18,186 bases of DNA, taken from contig JAUWJN010000012.1 of assembly GCA_030607655.1 (NCBI GenBank), forward strand, positions 1 through 18,186. The letters are read 5' to 3'. The notes beneath the pieces are model-generated. The model searched no databases and had not been told where the DNA came from. It saw nothing but the letters and a program-made list of their open reading frames with translations. Source of the stretch: a bacterium. GTDB taxonomy: Bacteria; Armatimonadota; Zipacnadia; Zipacnadales; Zipacnadaceae. Positions 7,045 to 14,837 of this stretch are shown here, piece by piece (the stretch's first letter is position 1; every line of letters starts with the position of its first letter). The position numbers and the translations under genes are program-made.

Positions 7045-8361
7045 CTATTCTTTCAGGGTCGCCAGCGCACCGTCCACGGCTTCCAGAGTGCGGGTGATGT
7101 CCTCCTCGGTGTGTGCGGCCGATAGATACCATAGACCTTTCTCGGTGGGGAAGATGTGGACACCACGCTCTAGAAGAGCCAATCTGAACTTCGGGTACCG
7201 TCCAGGGTACTCTTCTAGCGCTTCCCGGAAGTTGGTGATGGGCACCTCCGGATCACGGAATGACAGCCCGAAGAACGGCCCAATGCCTTGCAGCCGCACC
7301 GGTATGCCATGGGCGCGAGCCTGCTTGGCAATGCCCTCCTTCAGTGTGGTAGCCAGCGCTGTCATGCGCTCATATACCGCGCCATTGTCACGAGATAGCT
7401 CGGTGACCGTCGCCAGGGCAGCGGCGGCACAAAGGGGATTGGCGTTGAAGGTGCCGGCATGTACCACCTGGCGCTGGGCAACCAATTCCATTATCTCGCG
7501 TCGCCCGCCCCAGCTTACGATGGGATAGCCCGCCCCCAGGGCCTTGCTCACAATTGACAAGTCTGGGATGACCCCAAAGTGGCCCTGCGCGCTGTGAAGT
7601 CCGATGCGTAGGCCAGTTATGACTTCGTCGAAGATGAGCAGGACCTCGTGCTCCTGCGTCAGGCGACGCAGGCCCTCCAGGTAGCCCGCGAGCGGCGGGA
7701 TAACGGCGCAGTTGCTCATAACCGGCTCGGTGATGATGGCGGCGATCTCGTGCGCTCTGTCCTTGAGGGTTCGTTCCACCAGCTCCAGATTGTTCCAGGG
7801 CAGCACGATGATGTCCTGGAGCACACTTTCCGGCTGGCCGGGGCTGCCTAATACCGGCCACGGCGCATGGGGTAGGCCGATCATGGAAAGCGCTTCGGGT
7901 AGATGACTGATGTAGATGTTATCGTACCAGCCGTGATAATGGCCCTCGAATTTCACAATCTTGGGGCGACCTGTAAAGGCGCGCGCCAGACGCTGAACGG
8001 CGTGTACCGCCTCGGAGCCGCTATTGCTGAAGCGCACCATCTCGTAGCATGGCACCAGCTCCACCAGCTTCTCGGCCAGTCTCACGATGGCCTCGTGGGG
8101 TGCTCCGAATAAAGTGCCACGTTCGAGTTGGGCCTTTACTGCGTCCGCCACTGGACGCGGGCAATGGCCCAGAATCAGCGGCCCGTAGGCGAGCAAGTAG
8201 TCAATGTACTCGTTGCCATCCACATCATATAGTTTCGCGCCTTGGCCCCGGTCGAAGTATACAGGATGCGGAAGCGACGCCAAGCGCACCTGCGCACCTA
8301 CGCCGCCGGCCAGTGATTTCTGCGCCCGTTCAAACAGTTGTGCCGATTTGTCCAGCTTCAT
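7045..8361 (-). CDS. Class-III aminotransferase, glutamate-1-semialdehyde aminomutase-like
   Basis: This 438-aa PLP enzyme of the class-III aminotransferase family is closest in pattern to glutamate-1-semialdehyde 2,1-aminomutase. Visible blocks are DVDGNEYIDYLLAYGPLILG (46-65), SNSGSEA (112-118, phosphate binding), GHYHGWYD (140-147), DEVITG (245-250) and SIVSKALGAGYP (269-280), with Lys273 as the expected Schiff-base lysine. The open frame continues to 8478, but that extension runs into a MITE-like element. ATG 8361 with AGGAGA 6 nt upstream gives the family's normal N-terminus, so I start there. No other tetrapyrrole genes are near. In this setting it more likely transaminates a catabolic intermediate or amino sugar than makes heme. 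It is flanked by two truncated genes, 29 nt downstream and about 200 nt upstream. Confidence 0.9.
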   Translation of the reverse strand: MKLDKSAQLFERAQKSLAGGVGAQVRLASLPHPVYFDRGQGAKLYDVDGNEYIDYLLAYGPLILGHCPRPVADAVKAQLERGTLFGAPHEAIVRLAEKLVELVPCYEMVRFSNSGSEAVHAVQRLARAFTGRPKIVKFEGHYHGWYDNIYISHLPEALSMIGLPHAPWPVLGSPGQPESVLQDIIVLPWNNLELVERTLKDRAHEIAAIITEPVMSNCAVIPPLAGYLEGLRRLTQEHEVLLIFDEVITGLRIGLHSAQGHFGVIPDLSIVSKALGAGYPIVSWGGRREIMELVAQRQVVHAGTFNANPLCAAAALATVTELSRDNGAVYERMTALATTLKEGIAKQARAHGIPVRLQGIGPFFGLSFRDPEVPITNFREALEEYPGRYPKFRLALLERGVHIFPTEKGLWYLSAAHTEEDITRTLEAVDGALATLKE

Positions 8362-8397
8362 GATAGTTCTCCTAACTCGTAGAAGTTGTGTGGCTAT

Positions 8398-8402
8398 CTT
8401 GC
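8398..8402. repeat. Target-site duplication of the MITE, left copy
   Basis: The 5-bp sequence CTTGC directly abuts the left terminal inverted repeat. An identical CTTGC abuts the right terminal repeat at 8524-8528. Matching direct repeats outside matching inverted repeats are the footprint of a transposase-mediated insertion. Confidence 0.75.
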
Positions 8403-8523
8403 GAGACTGTTGCAAAAGGCGACTGAGGGCCGCTGGCGAGAATAAACTGTGTAGGTTCGACTGGACAAAGATAGACACCTATCGCGACAAGAATGTCGCT
8501 CCTACGGGTTTTGCAACAGTCTC
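8403..8523. mobile_element. MITE-like element, 121 bp
   Basis: The element has perfect 15-bp terminal inverted repeats: GAGACTGTTGCAAAA at 8403-8417 and its exact reverse complement at 8509-8523. Direct repeats of CTTGC flank both ends. It is too short to encode a transposase, so it would be mobilised in trans by an insertion sequence with matching ends that lies elsewhere in the genome. Inside it, GCGACA-AGAA-TGTCGC (8484-8499) forms a short hairpin. It lies between the aldo/keto reductase relic and the aminotransferase, 42 bp upstream of that gene's ATG. The unused ATG at 8478, in frame with the aminotransferase, is inside it. I cannot assign the parent IS family. Confidence 0.75.
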
Positions 8524-8528
8524 CTTGC
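8524..8528. repeat. Target-site duplication of the MITE, right copy
   Basis: CTTGC immediately follows the right inverted repeat and is identical to the left-flank copy at 8398-8402. Confidence 0.75.
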
Positions 8529-8561
8529 ATACTAGGATTTGTTATGAATCTGTGCCGCTTT

Positions 8562-8753
8562 CTAGGACTTTCTCGATTTTGTCCGAAACACCGCCGTGTC
8601 GAAGAAGTTTATGCCCAGGTCAAGTGCGCGCTGGACGGCGGCCATCCACTTGGCCTCGTCCACCTGGCCCCAATAGTGCCCGCCTATCTGCTGAGAACCC
8701 AGTCCAACGACAGATACCTGTAGCTGCGATGATCCCAGGGGACGGTATTGCAT
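8562..8753 (-). pseudogene. Truncated aldo/keto reductase (N-terminal fragment)
   Basis: A 63-codon frame begins at ATG 8753 with GAGGAG 7 nt upstream. It encodes the start of an aldo/keto reductase: MQYRPLGSSQLQVSVVGLG (1-19), then ALDLGINFFDTA (43-54), the strand leading to the catalytic Asp. The next residues should be an Asp-x-Tyr-Gly motif, but the frame turns into VFRTKSRKS and stops at TAG 8562. The catalytic Tyr, Lys and His, and about 80 percent of the barrel, are missing. A second frame across the junction gives KIEKVLESGTDS ending at TAA 8542. This could be the original C-terminus joined by an internal deletion, but it is too short to be sure. The fragment is 34 nt downstream of the oxidoreductase gene and just upstream of the MITE. 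Confidence 0.75.
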
Positions 8754-8787
8754 TGCTCTTCTCCTCTTAGCGAGCTACGGTTGGCCG

Positions 8788-9777
8788 TCAGATGGTCCGC
8801 GGCGTGCCCGTCTGCAACGAGGCAACAATGCCCTCAATCACCCGTGTCACGGCTAGGCCGTCCTCACCACTGCAACTTGGCGGTTCGTCATTCAGGATAC
8901 AGTCAATAAAGTGCTGGAAGGGTAGTACCTCGGTGGTGGTGGGATCGAGTATAAAGGGCGTCTCGAGCCGCTGGTCAGTGCTCACCTCAATGCCCTCTTT
9001 ATCAGCTTCGACGGCAATCTTGCCGTCCGCACCCAGGATGTCAATCTTGAAATCGATCACACTGCGCCAGGCACGCGGCAGAATCCAGGACGACTCAATG
9101 GTGGCTAGGGAGTCATCCAGTACTAGCTGCGCCTGTATCGCGTCGTAACAGTCAATTCCCTGGGCCGCCAATACCCCCTTGTGCCCAACCGCGAACACCT
9201 GGCGTATTTGCTGCCCCAGCAGCCACCGGATGATGTCCACTAGATGCGGGAAGAGGAACCATTCCGGGCCGCTGTGGCCCGCCCAGCTCAGCCACTGCGT
9301 GGGCACCACCATCTGATCGCTGAGCCGGGCATAGCAGATGACTGGCTTCCCGATTTCCCCCTCAGTGATCACCTGCTTGGCGTGGGCAATCGGCGGATAC
9401 CAGCGGTTGTGGAAGTTCACCATTAGCTTCGTGCCCGCCCGGTCGCGTGCTGCTAGGATCTGCTCGCACTCGGCGCGGGATATCGCCATCGGCTTCTCGG
9501 TGAGCACGTGTTTGCCTGCTGCCAGCATCATCAGGGTGGGCTCGGTGTGGGCAAAATCAGGGGTGGCGACGCTGACAATGTCTATCTCATCGTCGCGGGC
9601 TATCTGCTGGAGGTCGGTAGTGTACCGCACACCAAACTTGGTGCCCACCGCCTGGGCGCGCTCCTCGCTGCGACTCCAGACGCACACCAACTCGGTGCGC
9701 GGATCACCTGCCCAGGCGCGGGCGTGGACTTGTCCGTAGATTCCGGCGCCGATGACGGCGGCCTTCAGCTTTGGCAT
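8788..9777 (-). CDS. Gfo/Idh/MocA family oxidoreductase
   Basis: This 329-aa NAD(P)-dependent sugar or inositol dehydrogenase has a Rossmann motif AVIGAGIYG (7-15). TEKPMA (93-98) carries the family's conserved catalytic-site lysine, and the C-terminal half is the alpha/beta substrate domain. The frame can be read from GTG 9813, which directly follows the comM stop, but the family's N-terminus fits MPKLKAAVIG. I therefore prefer ATG 9777; GGAAGGG lies 11 nt upstream, and a GTG immediately before that ATG is an alternative. It is the first gene of the accessory block and marks the break from the conserved housekeeping string. The substrate is unknown; a sugar oxidised at C1 or C3 is usual for the family. 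Confidence 0.9.
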   Translation of the reverse strand: MPKLKAAVIGAGIYGQVHARAWAGDPRTELVCVWSRSEERAQAVGTKFGVRYTTDLQQIARDDEIDIVSVATPDFAHTEPTLMMLAAGKHVLTEKPMAISRAECEQILAARDRAGTKLMVNFHNRWYPPIAHAKQVITEGEIGKPVICYARLSDQMVVPTQWLSWAGHSGPEWFLFPHLVDIIRWLLGQQIRQVFAVGHKGVLAAQGIDCYDAIQAQLVLDDSLATIESSWILPRAWRSVIDFKIDILGADGKIAVEADKEGIEVSTDQRLETPFILDPTTTEVLPFQHFIDCILNDEPPSCSGEDGLAVTRVIEGIVASLQTGTPRTI

Positions 9778-9813
9778 CACTGGGGCTGCCCTTCCGGCGT
9801 CAAACTGATCCAC

Positions 9814-11346
9814 TTAGCCCCACAACTTCCTGTCCAGGCTGCGGTACTGGACCGCCTCGGCAATGTGGGGGACGGTAATGGCTTCAGCACCCTCCAGGTC
9901 GGCAATGGTGCGGGCTAACTTGATGATGCGATCGTGGGCCCGCGCCGAAAGAGCAAACTGGTCAATGGCCGTGCGCAATAGGGCTTCAACTTCGCCGCTC
10001 AAGGGACAGAAGTCGCGCAGGGCCTTGGAAGTCATCTGGGCATTACAGTGGAAATCATTATCAGCGAAGCGCTCGCGCTGTGCCTGGCGGCCCTTGATAA
10101 CGCGCTGGCGGATGTTCTCGGATTTTTCGCCGGGCTGGCGCTCCATTAACTCGTCGGGAGTCAGCCGGGGCACCTCAATGTGAATGTCAATTCTATCCAG
10201 CAGCGGTCCGCTGATACGCTTGCGATAGCGACCTATCTCGCCCGGGCTGCAACTGCATTGGCGCTGGGGATCAGTGTAGTAGCCACACGGACACGGATTC
10301 ATAGCAGCAATAAGCTGAAAGTTGGCCGGAAAGGTCAGGGTAGTTTGGGCGCGGGCGATGGTGACGCTGCCATCCTCCAGCGGCTGGCGCAATACCTCCA
10401 GGGTGCTGTGTGAGAACTCCGACAGTTCGTCCAGGAATAGCACGCCATTATGAGCCAGGCTGACCTCGCCGGGCTTGGGGATGCTGCCCCCGCCGACTAG
10501 TCCGGCAGTGCTGACGGTATAATGCGGGTAGCGGAACGGGCGAGTGGCTACCAGGGCAGTCTGCCGGGGCAGCAGCCCGGTCACGCTGTACAGCTTGGTG
10601 ACTTCCAGGGCCTCCTCTATGTCCATCGGCGGCAGGATGGTGGGCATCCGCCGGGCCAGCATAGTCTTGCCGGCGCCGGGTGGGCCAATCATTATAACAT
10701 TGTGGCCGCCGGCCGCGGCAATCTCCAAAGCCCGCTTGACGTGCTGTTGACCCTTCACATCGGAGAAATCCACCCCATACGAAGGCGCTTCCAAAGCGAG
10801 GTCCTCGTCAGTCACCTTTACCGGCTCGGCCATCAGGCCCTGTTCCAGTAGGCAGACGCAGTCGTAGAGGTTTTCGGTGATGTATACCTCAAAGTCGTCT
10901 ACTACTGCCGCCTCTTTACCATTGTCGGGTGGCACAATTAACGCCCGCTGGCCAGCGGAACGCGCCCCCAGAGCGACGGGCAAGGCCCCGGCCACTCGCC
11001 GCAGGTGGCCATCCAGGGATAGCTCGCCAATCAATACCGCCTCATCCAAGTCTTCAATACTCACCTGCCCGGTAGCCACTAGAATGCCCAGAGCGATGGG
11101 CAAGTCGAAGGAAGGCCCCTCCTTGCGGATGTCGGCCGGAGCGAGATTGACGGTAATCCGCTCCAGAGGGAACTCAAAGCCACTGTTGCGAATAGCTGAC
11201 TCCACGCGCTCGCGGCTCTCACGGACCGCTACATCGGGCAGCCCGACAATGATAAAACTGCGCAGGCCCCGCGATATGTCCACCTCCACCTGGACCGGAT
11301 AGGCGTCAATACCCAGGACGGCGGCACTGTTGACACGGGCTAGCAT
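9814..11346 (-). CDS. comM: ComM/YifB family Mg-chelatase-like AAA+ ATPase
   Basis: This 510-aa protein is of normal length for the ComM/YifB family. The proteobacterial ComM is a helicase that helps integrate transforming DNA. The N-terminal ribosomal-S5-like/Lon-like domain includes GLPDVAVRESRERV (35-48). Walker A is GPPGAGKTM (221-229) and Walker B is GVLFLDELSEF (301-311). A four-cysteine insert CPC...CSC (Cys352, 354, 364, 366) is typical of the family. The frame includes a GTG at 11352, but GGGAGG is only 2 nt from it and about 9 nt from ATG 11346, so I choose the ATG. RnhB lies upstream, as in many bacteria, but the usual yraN between them and dprA after it are absent. A candidate promoter lies just upstream. 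Confidence 0.93.
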   Translation of the reverse strand: MLARVNSAAVLGIDAYPVQVEVDISRGLRSFIIVGLPDVAVRESRERVESAIRNSGFEFPLERITVNLAPADIRKEGPSFDLPIALGILVATGQVSIEDLDEAVLIGELSLDGHLRRVAGALPVALGARSAGQRALIVPPDNGKEAAVVDDFEVYITENLYDCVCLLEQGLMAEPVKVTDEDLALEAPSYGVDFSDVKGQQHVKRALEIAAAGGHNVIMIGPPGAGKTMLARRMPTILPPMDIEEALEVTKLYSVTGLLPRQTALVATRPFRYPHYTVSTAGLVGGGSIPKPGEVSLAHNGVLFLDELSEFSHSTLEVLRQPLEDGSVTIARAQTTLTFPANFQLIAAMNPCPCGYYTDPQRQCSCSPGEIGRYRKRISGPLLDRIDIHIEVPRLTPDELMERQPGEKSENIRQRVIKGRQAQRERFADNDFHCNAQMTSKALRDFCPLSGEVEALLRTAIDQFALSARAHDRIIKLARTIADLEGAEAITVPHIAEAVQYRSLDRKLWG

Positions 11347-11384
11347 ATGCACGAACCTCCCGCGGCTATTTCTAATACGTTACT

Positions 11385-11413
11385 ATTATCCGCCCGCCCG
11401 GTAAGACCTTCAA
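11385..11413 (-). promoter_or_regulatory. Candidate sigma70 promoter for comM
   Basis: On the minus strand, TTGAAG (11408-11413) and GATAAT (11385-11390) are separated by 17 bp. They match the consensus hexamers at 4 and 5 of 6 positions. The -10 box ends about 38 nt before the comM ATG. The 139-bp gap between rnhB and comM is larger than other gaps in this string, which fits a separate start of transcription. This comes from pattern matching only. Confidence 0.45.
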
Positions 11414-11485
11414 TAAGTTCGCAAGCTTGCAACTAGGGATGCGAAGCAATGCAGCATTGTAGTCGGAATTGCAAATGTACCGGAG

Positions 11486-12181
11486 TTATTCTTCTAGCGC
11501 AATCGCTAATCTGCGTTGGTACGTTCGCTGGACCGGAGCAAAGCTGTGGCGGTGCACGGGGCACGGGCCGTGGGTCTCCAAAACCTGGAGATGGTGGGGT
11601 GTACCGTAGCCGCGATTGTGCTCAAAGCCGTACTGCGGATACAGGCGAGCCAGATACTCCATTAGCCGATCGCGATATACCTTGGCCACAATAGAGGCCC
11701 CGGCAATGCAATAGCACTTGTTGTCCCCGTCAATGATGGCCTGTTGGGGCACGGATATGGGCACCTCAAAGCGGCCGTCTATAAGAGCAAAGTCGGGAGG
11801 GGGATGAAGACCCAGCAGAGCATACTGCATTGCCTGATGAGCCGCTACGAGGATATTGGTGGCGTCAATCTGCGGGGCGGCGACTACCCCGACCGCCCAG
11901 GCGGTGGCCGTGGCAGTAATCTGGTGGTAGAGGTAGTTACGCTGGGGCCCAGTAAGCCGCTTAGAATCTACTACGTGAGCTACCCGCTGGCTAGTTGGCA
12001 ATATCACCGCCGCGGCAACTACCGGTCCGGCTAAAGCTCCCCGACCAGCCTCATCTACGCCGGCGACTAGGCGGTATCCGGCTGCGTGAGCCTGCCGTTC
12101 AGCCTTTCGGGCAGCGCCGCGTACCGACAGCGCCGGCACCGCTATGACGCTAGGGGACTGAGAGTGGTCGGCAGGTAGCAT
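11486..12181 (-). CDS. rnhB: Ribonuclease HII
   Basis: This 231-aa enzyme cleaves the RNA strand of RNA-DNA hybrids, including single ribonucleotides in DNA. The catalytic acidic set is all visible: GVDEAGRGALAGP (41-53) gives Asp43 and Glu44, LIDGRF gives Asp135, and IIDGD gives Asp153. The spacing of the last two equals that of the E. coli enzyme. Further blocks are VDSKRL (71-76), GASIVAKVYRD (161-171) and HNRGYGTPHH (188-197). The frame is open up to 12385, but the extension overlaps lepB and is partly encoded by a 24-bp tandem repeat. I place the start at ATG 12181, although its GAGG is somewhat far (11 nt). The gene follows lepB as in Firmicutes-like gene orders. Confidence 0.93.
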   Translation of the reverse strand: MLPADHSQSPSVIAVPALSVRGAARKAERQAHAAGYRLVAGVDEAGRGALAGPVVAAAVILPTSQRVAHVVDSKRLTGPQRNYLYHQITATATAWAVGVVAAPQIDATNILVAAHQAMQYALLGLHPPPDFALIDGRFEVPISVPQQAIIDGDNKCYCIAGASIVAKVYRDRLMEYLARLYPQYGFEHNRGYGTPHHLQVLETHGPCPVHRHSFAPVQRTYQRRLAIALEE

Positions 12182-12214
12182 AACTTTGCACGCCTCAATG
12201 CGAGACGGATGTCG

Positions 12215-12286
12215 ACGGTTCAACAGGCTCACCACAGGCCCTTCGGCAAGCTCAGGACAAGCCCCTTCGGCAAGCTCAGGACAAGC
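12215..12286. repeat. Three tandem 24-bp units between lepB and rnhB
   Basis: Two perfect tandem copies of CCCTTCGGCAAGCTCAGG followed by ACAAGC lie at 12239-12262 and 12263-12286. A divergent third copy (12215-12238, core GGTTCAACAGGCTCACC) directly precedes them. In the third copy the outer CC/GG arms are swapped to GG/CC, as if base pairing between them were kept. Read in the frame of the spurious rnhB extension, the units encode PELAEG. I recall this motif as widely dispersed in environmental bacterial genomes. Confidence 0.8.
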
Positions 12287-12300
12287 GGAACCCGGTTTAG

Positions 12301-12942
12301 CTAATGAACGAGTTGTATGCGGTGAGGCGGCCAGAATATGCAGAAAGCCTTGCCGAGCACGTTCTCGCGGGGCAACGGCCCCCACCTATGACCATCGTTG
12401 GAGTCGTTGCGATTATCGCCGAAGACCATCACGGTGCCCTCGGGCACCACAAACTCCCCACCCCGTTCGGGAAAGTTATACTCGTGAAGCTCTTTGATGT
12501 AGGGCTCTTCTTTACGCTGACCATTGTAGTATAGATAACCGTCGTTCAGATAGCGGCTGCACACTGCAATCCTGTCGTCGGGCAGGCCCACCACTCGTTT
12601 GATGAAGTCTTTCTTCGCAGCAGAGACATACTGGGGGGCTTCGAAGACGACAATCTCGCCAAATCGGGGCTCGCGGAAATAGTAGATGAACTTATTGACC
12701 AGGATGCGGTCCTGAAGATGGAGAGTGGGCAGCATTGAACCGGAGGGGATATAGAAGGCCTGGATTACGAAAGGGCGCAGGATGCAGAAGACCAGCAGAA
12801 CCGCCACTAGGCCGGAGTCTACAAACTCCAGGATGGCGCCGCGATGACGGTGCAGGGGACGAAGATGGGGCACGGCGGCCCGTAAGGCCACTATGCCTCC
12901 CAGAAGGCCCAATACTTCCCAGGTATTATCGAAGGCGAACAT
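12301..12942 (-). CDS. lepB: Signal peptidase I
   Basis: This 213-aa membrane protease removes signal peptides from exported proteins. A hydrophobic segment at about 44-62 should anchor it, with a weaker one near 10-21. Box B, IPSGSMLPT (65-73), provides nucleophile Ser69. KDFIKRVVGLPDD (111-123) provides general base Lys115. GDNRNDSNDGHRWGP (175-189) is the conserved box E. The start is ATG 12942 with GGAG 6 nt upstream. It follows rplS by 17 nt, so it shares the ribosomal-protein operon. The C-terminus ends shortly before the 24-bp repeats. Confidence 0.95.
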   Translation of the reverse strand: MFAFDNTWEVLGLLGGIVALRAAVPHLRPLHRHRGAILEFVDSGLVAVLLVFCILRPFVIQAFYIPSGSMLPTLHLQDRILVNKFIYYFREPRFGEIVVFEAPQYVSAAKKDFIKRVVGLPDDRIAVCSRYLNDGYLYYNGQRKEEPYIKELHEYNFPERGGEFVVPEGTVMVFGDNRNDSNDGHRWGPLPRENVLGKAFCIFWPPHRIQLVH

Positions 12943-12959
12943 AGTCAGCTCCGCACAAA

Positions 12960-13478
12960 CTACTCTGATTGGTCCTCATCTTCAGAAACGCTCTCGGCCA
13001 CCGGTTCTTCACTGGCCGCGACTTCAGTCGGTTCCGGCTCAACTTCCTCTTCGCTGGGCTGGGCTTGAGTTGGTTCCAGTTCAGGAGCTTCCTGGGCCTC
13101 GGCAGCAGGTTCGGTACGCACTCGGGCCTGCTCCCTGACCCGGGCCGCCCGGCCCCGCCGCTCGCGCAGGTAATACAACTTGGCCCGGCGCACGTTTCCG
13201 CGGCGGACTACTTCTATATCCTCTAGCAATGGCGAATGCAGCGGAAAAGTACGTTCCACGCCGATTCCCAAACTCACTCGGCGCACGGTGATATTCTCAT
13301 TCACTCCTCCGCCCCGCCGCGCGATGATCACTCCCTCAAAGGTCTGAGTGCGCGTGCGCTGTTGGTCACCTCCGCCCTCAGTTATCCTGGTCACCACCCG
13401 CACGGTATCGCCCGGCCGGGCGTCCGTCAATTGCTCCTTAAGGTACTTTTTCTCTACTTTGGCGATGAGGTCATCCAT
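12960..13478 (-). CDS. rplS: 50S ribosomal protein L19 (bL19) with long acidic C-terminal tail
   Basis: This 172-aa protein starts with a standard bL19 of about 115-120 residues: [12 protein letters not shown] (21-32), [14 protein letters not shown] (45-58) and [20 protein letters not shown] (61-80), then RAKLYYLR. bL19 sits at the 30S-50S interface. After the basic stretch ending near residue 121 comes an unusual tail (about 122-172) made largely of Glu, Pro, Ala and Ser. The start is ATG 13478 with GAGGAG 8 nt upstream; a TTG 24 nt earlier is open but would swallow that binding site. The trmD stop is 25 nt upstream, matching the conserved trmD-rplS pair. The tail's function is unknown. Confidence 0.94.
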   Translation of the reverse strand: MDDLIAKVEKKYLKEQLTDARPGDTVRVVTRITEGGGDQQRTRTQTFEGVIIARRGGGVNENITVRRVSLGIGVERTFPLHSPLLEDIEVVRRGNVRRAKLYYLRERRGRAARVREQARVRTEPAAEAQEAPELEPTQAQPSEEEVEPEPTEVAASEEPVAESVSEDEDQSE

Positions 13479-13503
13479 CGGTAACTCTCCTCTATGTCGC
13501 AAT

Positions 13504-14313
13504 TCAAATATCAGCGGATGCCTCCGCCGGGGCTGGAGCCTGTTGCTGTTGTTCCTGCTTGATTTCCGCCAGCAAGTTGTGATCTTCTTCCGTTAACTGT
13601 GCAGTGGCTAGTAGGTCGGGTCGGCGGGCCAGAGTACGCCGCAGGGATTCCTTGCGCCGCCATCGCCGGATTTGCTCGTGATGGCCGCTGAGCAATACTT
13701 CCGGAACCTTCATTCCCCGCAGCTCATCCGGCCGGGTGTACTGGGGATACTCCAGCAGACCCTGGCTGAAAGATTCAGCCTCCGCCGAGCTCTCATTGCC
13801 TAACACTCCCGGCACCAGGCGTGCTACGGCATCAATTAACACCAGTGCCGCCGGCTCCCCGCCGGTCAATACGTAGTCACCGAGCGAAATCTCTTCTGTC
13901 ACCACGGTCTGGCGGACTCGCTCATCCACTGCCTCGTAGTGACCACACAGCAGTATCAAATGCGGATACTCAGTGAGCTGGCGGAGCCGCCGCTGAGTCA
14001 GGGGCTGGCCCTGGGGGGTGAAGAATATAACCGGCGTCCCCGCAGGCGCCCTGGCTATCAAGTGCTCAGTAGCCGCCAAGAATGGCTCCGGCTTCATCAC
14101 CATCCCTGGACCGCCCCCGTATGGATAATCATCAACTACATGATGCTTGTCCTCAGTAAAATCGCGCAAGTCGTGGGCCTGGATGGTCACCAGGTCCGCT
14201 TGTTGGGCCCGCGCCAGAATGCTGGTCTGCAGCGGCGAGCCAAAGAAGTCAGGGAATATGGTCAGGACATCAATGTGCATAACGCTTGCGCCGGTCAGCG
14301 GAGGAATCCGCAT
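13504..14313 (-). CDS. trmD: tRNA (guanine-N1)-methyltransferase
   Basis: TrmD methylates G37 of tRNAs using S-adenosylmethionine and so guards the reading frame. The SPOUT-knot motifs are clear: [10 protein letters not shown] (15-24), [17 protein letters not shown] (61-77), [12 protein letters not shown] (122-133), [11 protein letters not shown] (143-153) and YTRP (192-195). The ATG at 14313 shares a base with the rimM stop (TAATG), which favours coupled initiation there. An internal ATG at 14280 gives the more usual family N-terminus but has no clear ribosome binding site. The last 20 residues are a Gln/Ala/Pro-rich tail. The neighbours rimM and rplS are its standard partners. Confidence 0.95.
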   Translation of the reverse strand: MRIPPLTGASVMHIDVLTIFPDFFGSPLQTSILARAQQADLVTIQAHDLRDFTEDKHHVVDDYPYGGGPGMVMKPEPFLAATEHLIARAPAGTPVIFFTPQGQPLTQRRLRQLTEYPHLILLCGHYEAVDERVRQTVVTEEISLGDYVLTGGEPAALVLIDAVARLVPGVLGNESSAEAESFSQGLLEYPQYTRPDELRGMKVPEVLLSGHHEQIRRWRRKESLRRTLARRPDLLATAQLTEEDHNLLAEIKQEQQQQAPAPAEASADI

Positions 14314-14837
14314 TAATCTAAAAGGCCCTCCACGGGCTCGATTACCATGTGGCCCGCCTCCAGATCTATCTGCTTTACCACACTATCAATGGCTGGTATG
14401 AGGGCTTGGTCGGTAACATAAACATCGTTAGCCCCGGTGCGTAGCACCTCGGTAACCGGCCCCAGGCTCTCGCCGGTGGTGGTTACCACCTGCAGGCCAA
14501 GGAGCTGAAACTGATAATACTGCCCCGCAGCTAAAGGCATCAACTGTTGCTCAGTAAGGTGCAATTCAGCGCCGCGCAGGGCCTGGGCAGCGTCCCGGTC
14601 ATCAATACCTTCAAATTTGAGTATCACCTGGCCCTTGCCCGGACCGGGTCGGCTGCCGGTCACCCTCATTAGTTGTCTCTGATTGCCCTGCCTGACAAAT
14701 ACGGCCTGCGACTGCTGAAATCGCTCGGGGAAATCACTCTCCGCGGCTACTTTGACCTCACCGACGGTGCCATGGGCGCTCCGCACCACTCCTACCAGCA
14801 CATCGTAGTGGCTACTATTGTGGTGAGGCATTGACAT
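14313..14837 (-). CDS. rimM: 16S rRNA processing protein RimM
   Basis: RimM is a 30S maturation factor that binds ribosomal protein S19. The 174-aa protein has the N-terminal RimM beta-barrel opening with [18 protein letters not shown] (13-30). A C-terminal PRC-barrel follows, with [20 protein letters not shown] and TGANDVYVT. The ATG at 14837 lies 23 nt inside the end of the YlqD-family gene, and the stop overlaps the trmD ATG, so all three are translationally linked. A second ATG at 14831 is possible. No strong ribosome binding site is present, which is consistent with coupling. Confidence 0.93.
   Translation of the reverse strand: MSMPHHNSSHYDVLVGVVRSAHGTVGEVKVAAESDFPERFQQSQAVFVRQGNQRQLMRVTGSRPGPGKGQVILKFEGIDDRDAAQALRGAELHLTEQQLMPLAAGQYYQFQLLGLQVVTTTGESLGPVTEVLRTGANDVYVTDQALIPAIDSVVKQIDLEAGHMVIEPVEGLLD

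Noticed and set aside
7045..8361. Assignment as hemL (tetrapyrrole synthesis)
   Set aside because: The family fits, but no other heme genes are nearby and the context is catabolic, so I gave no gene symbol.
8362..8478. N-terminal extension of the aminotransferase frame
   Set aside because: It lies largely in the MITE and its flank. ATG 8361 has a good ribosome binding site and gives the family N-terminus.
12182..12385. N-terminal extension of the RNase HII frame (68 codons)
   Set aside because: It overlaps lepB, is partly encoded by tandem 24-bp repeats, and does not resemble the family. RnhB starts well at ATG 12181.
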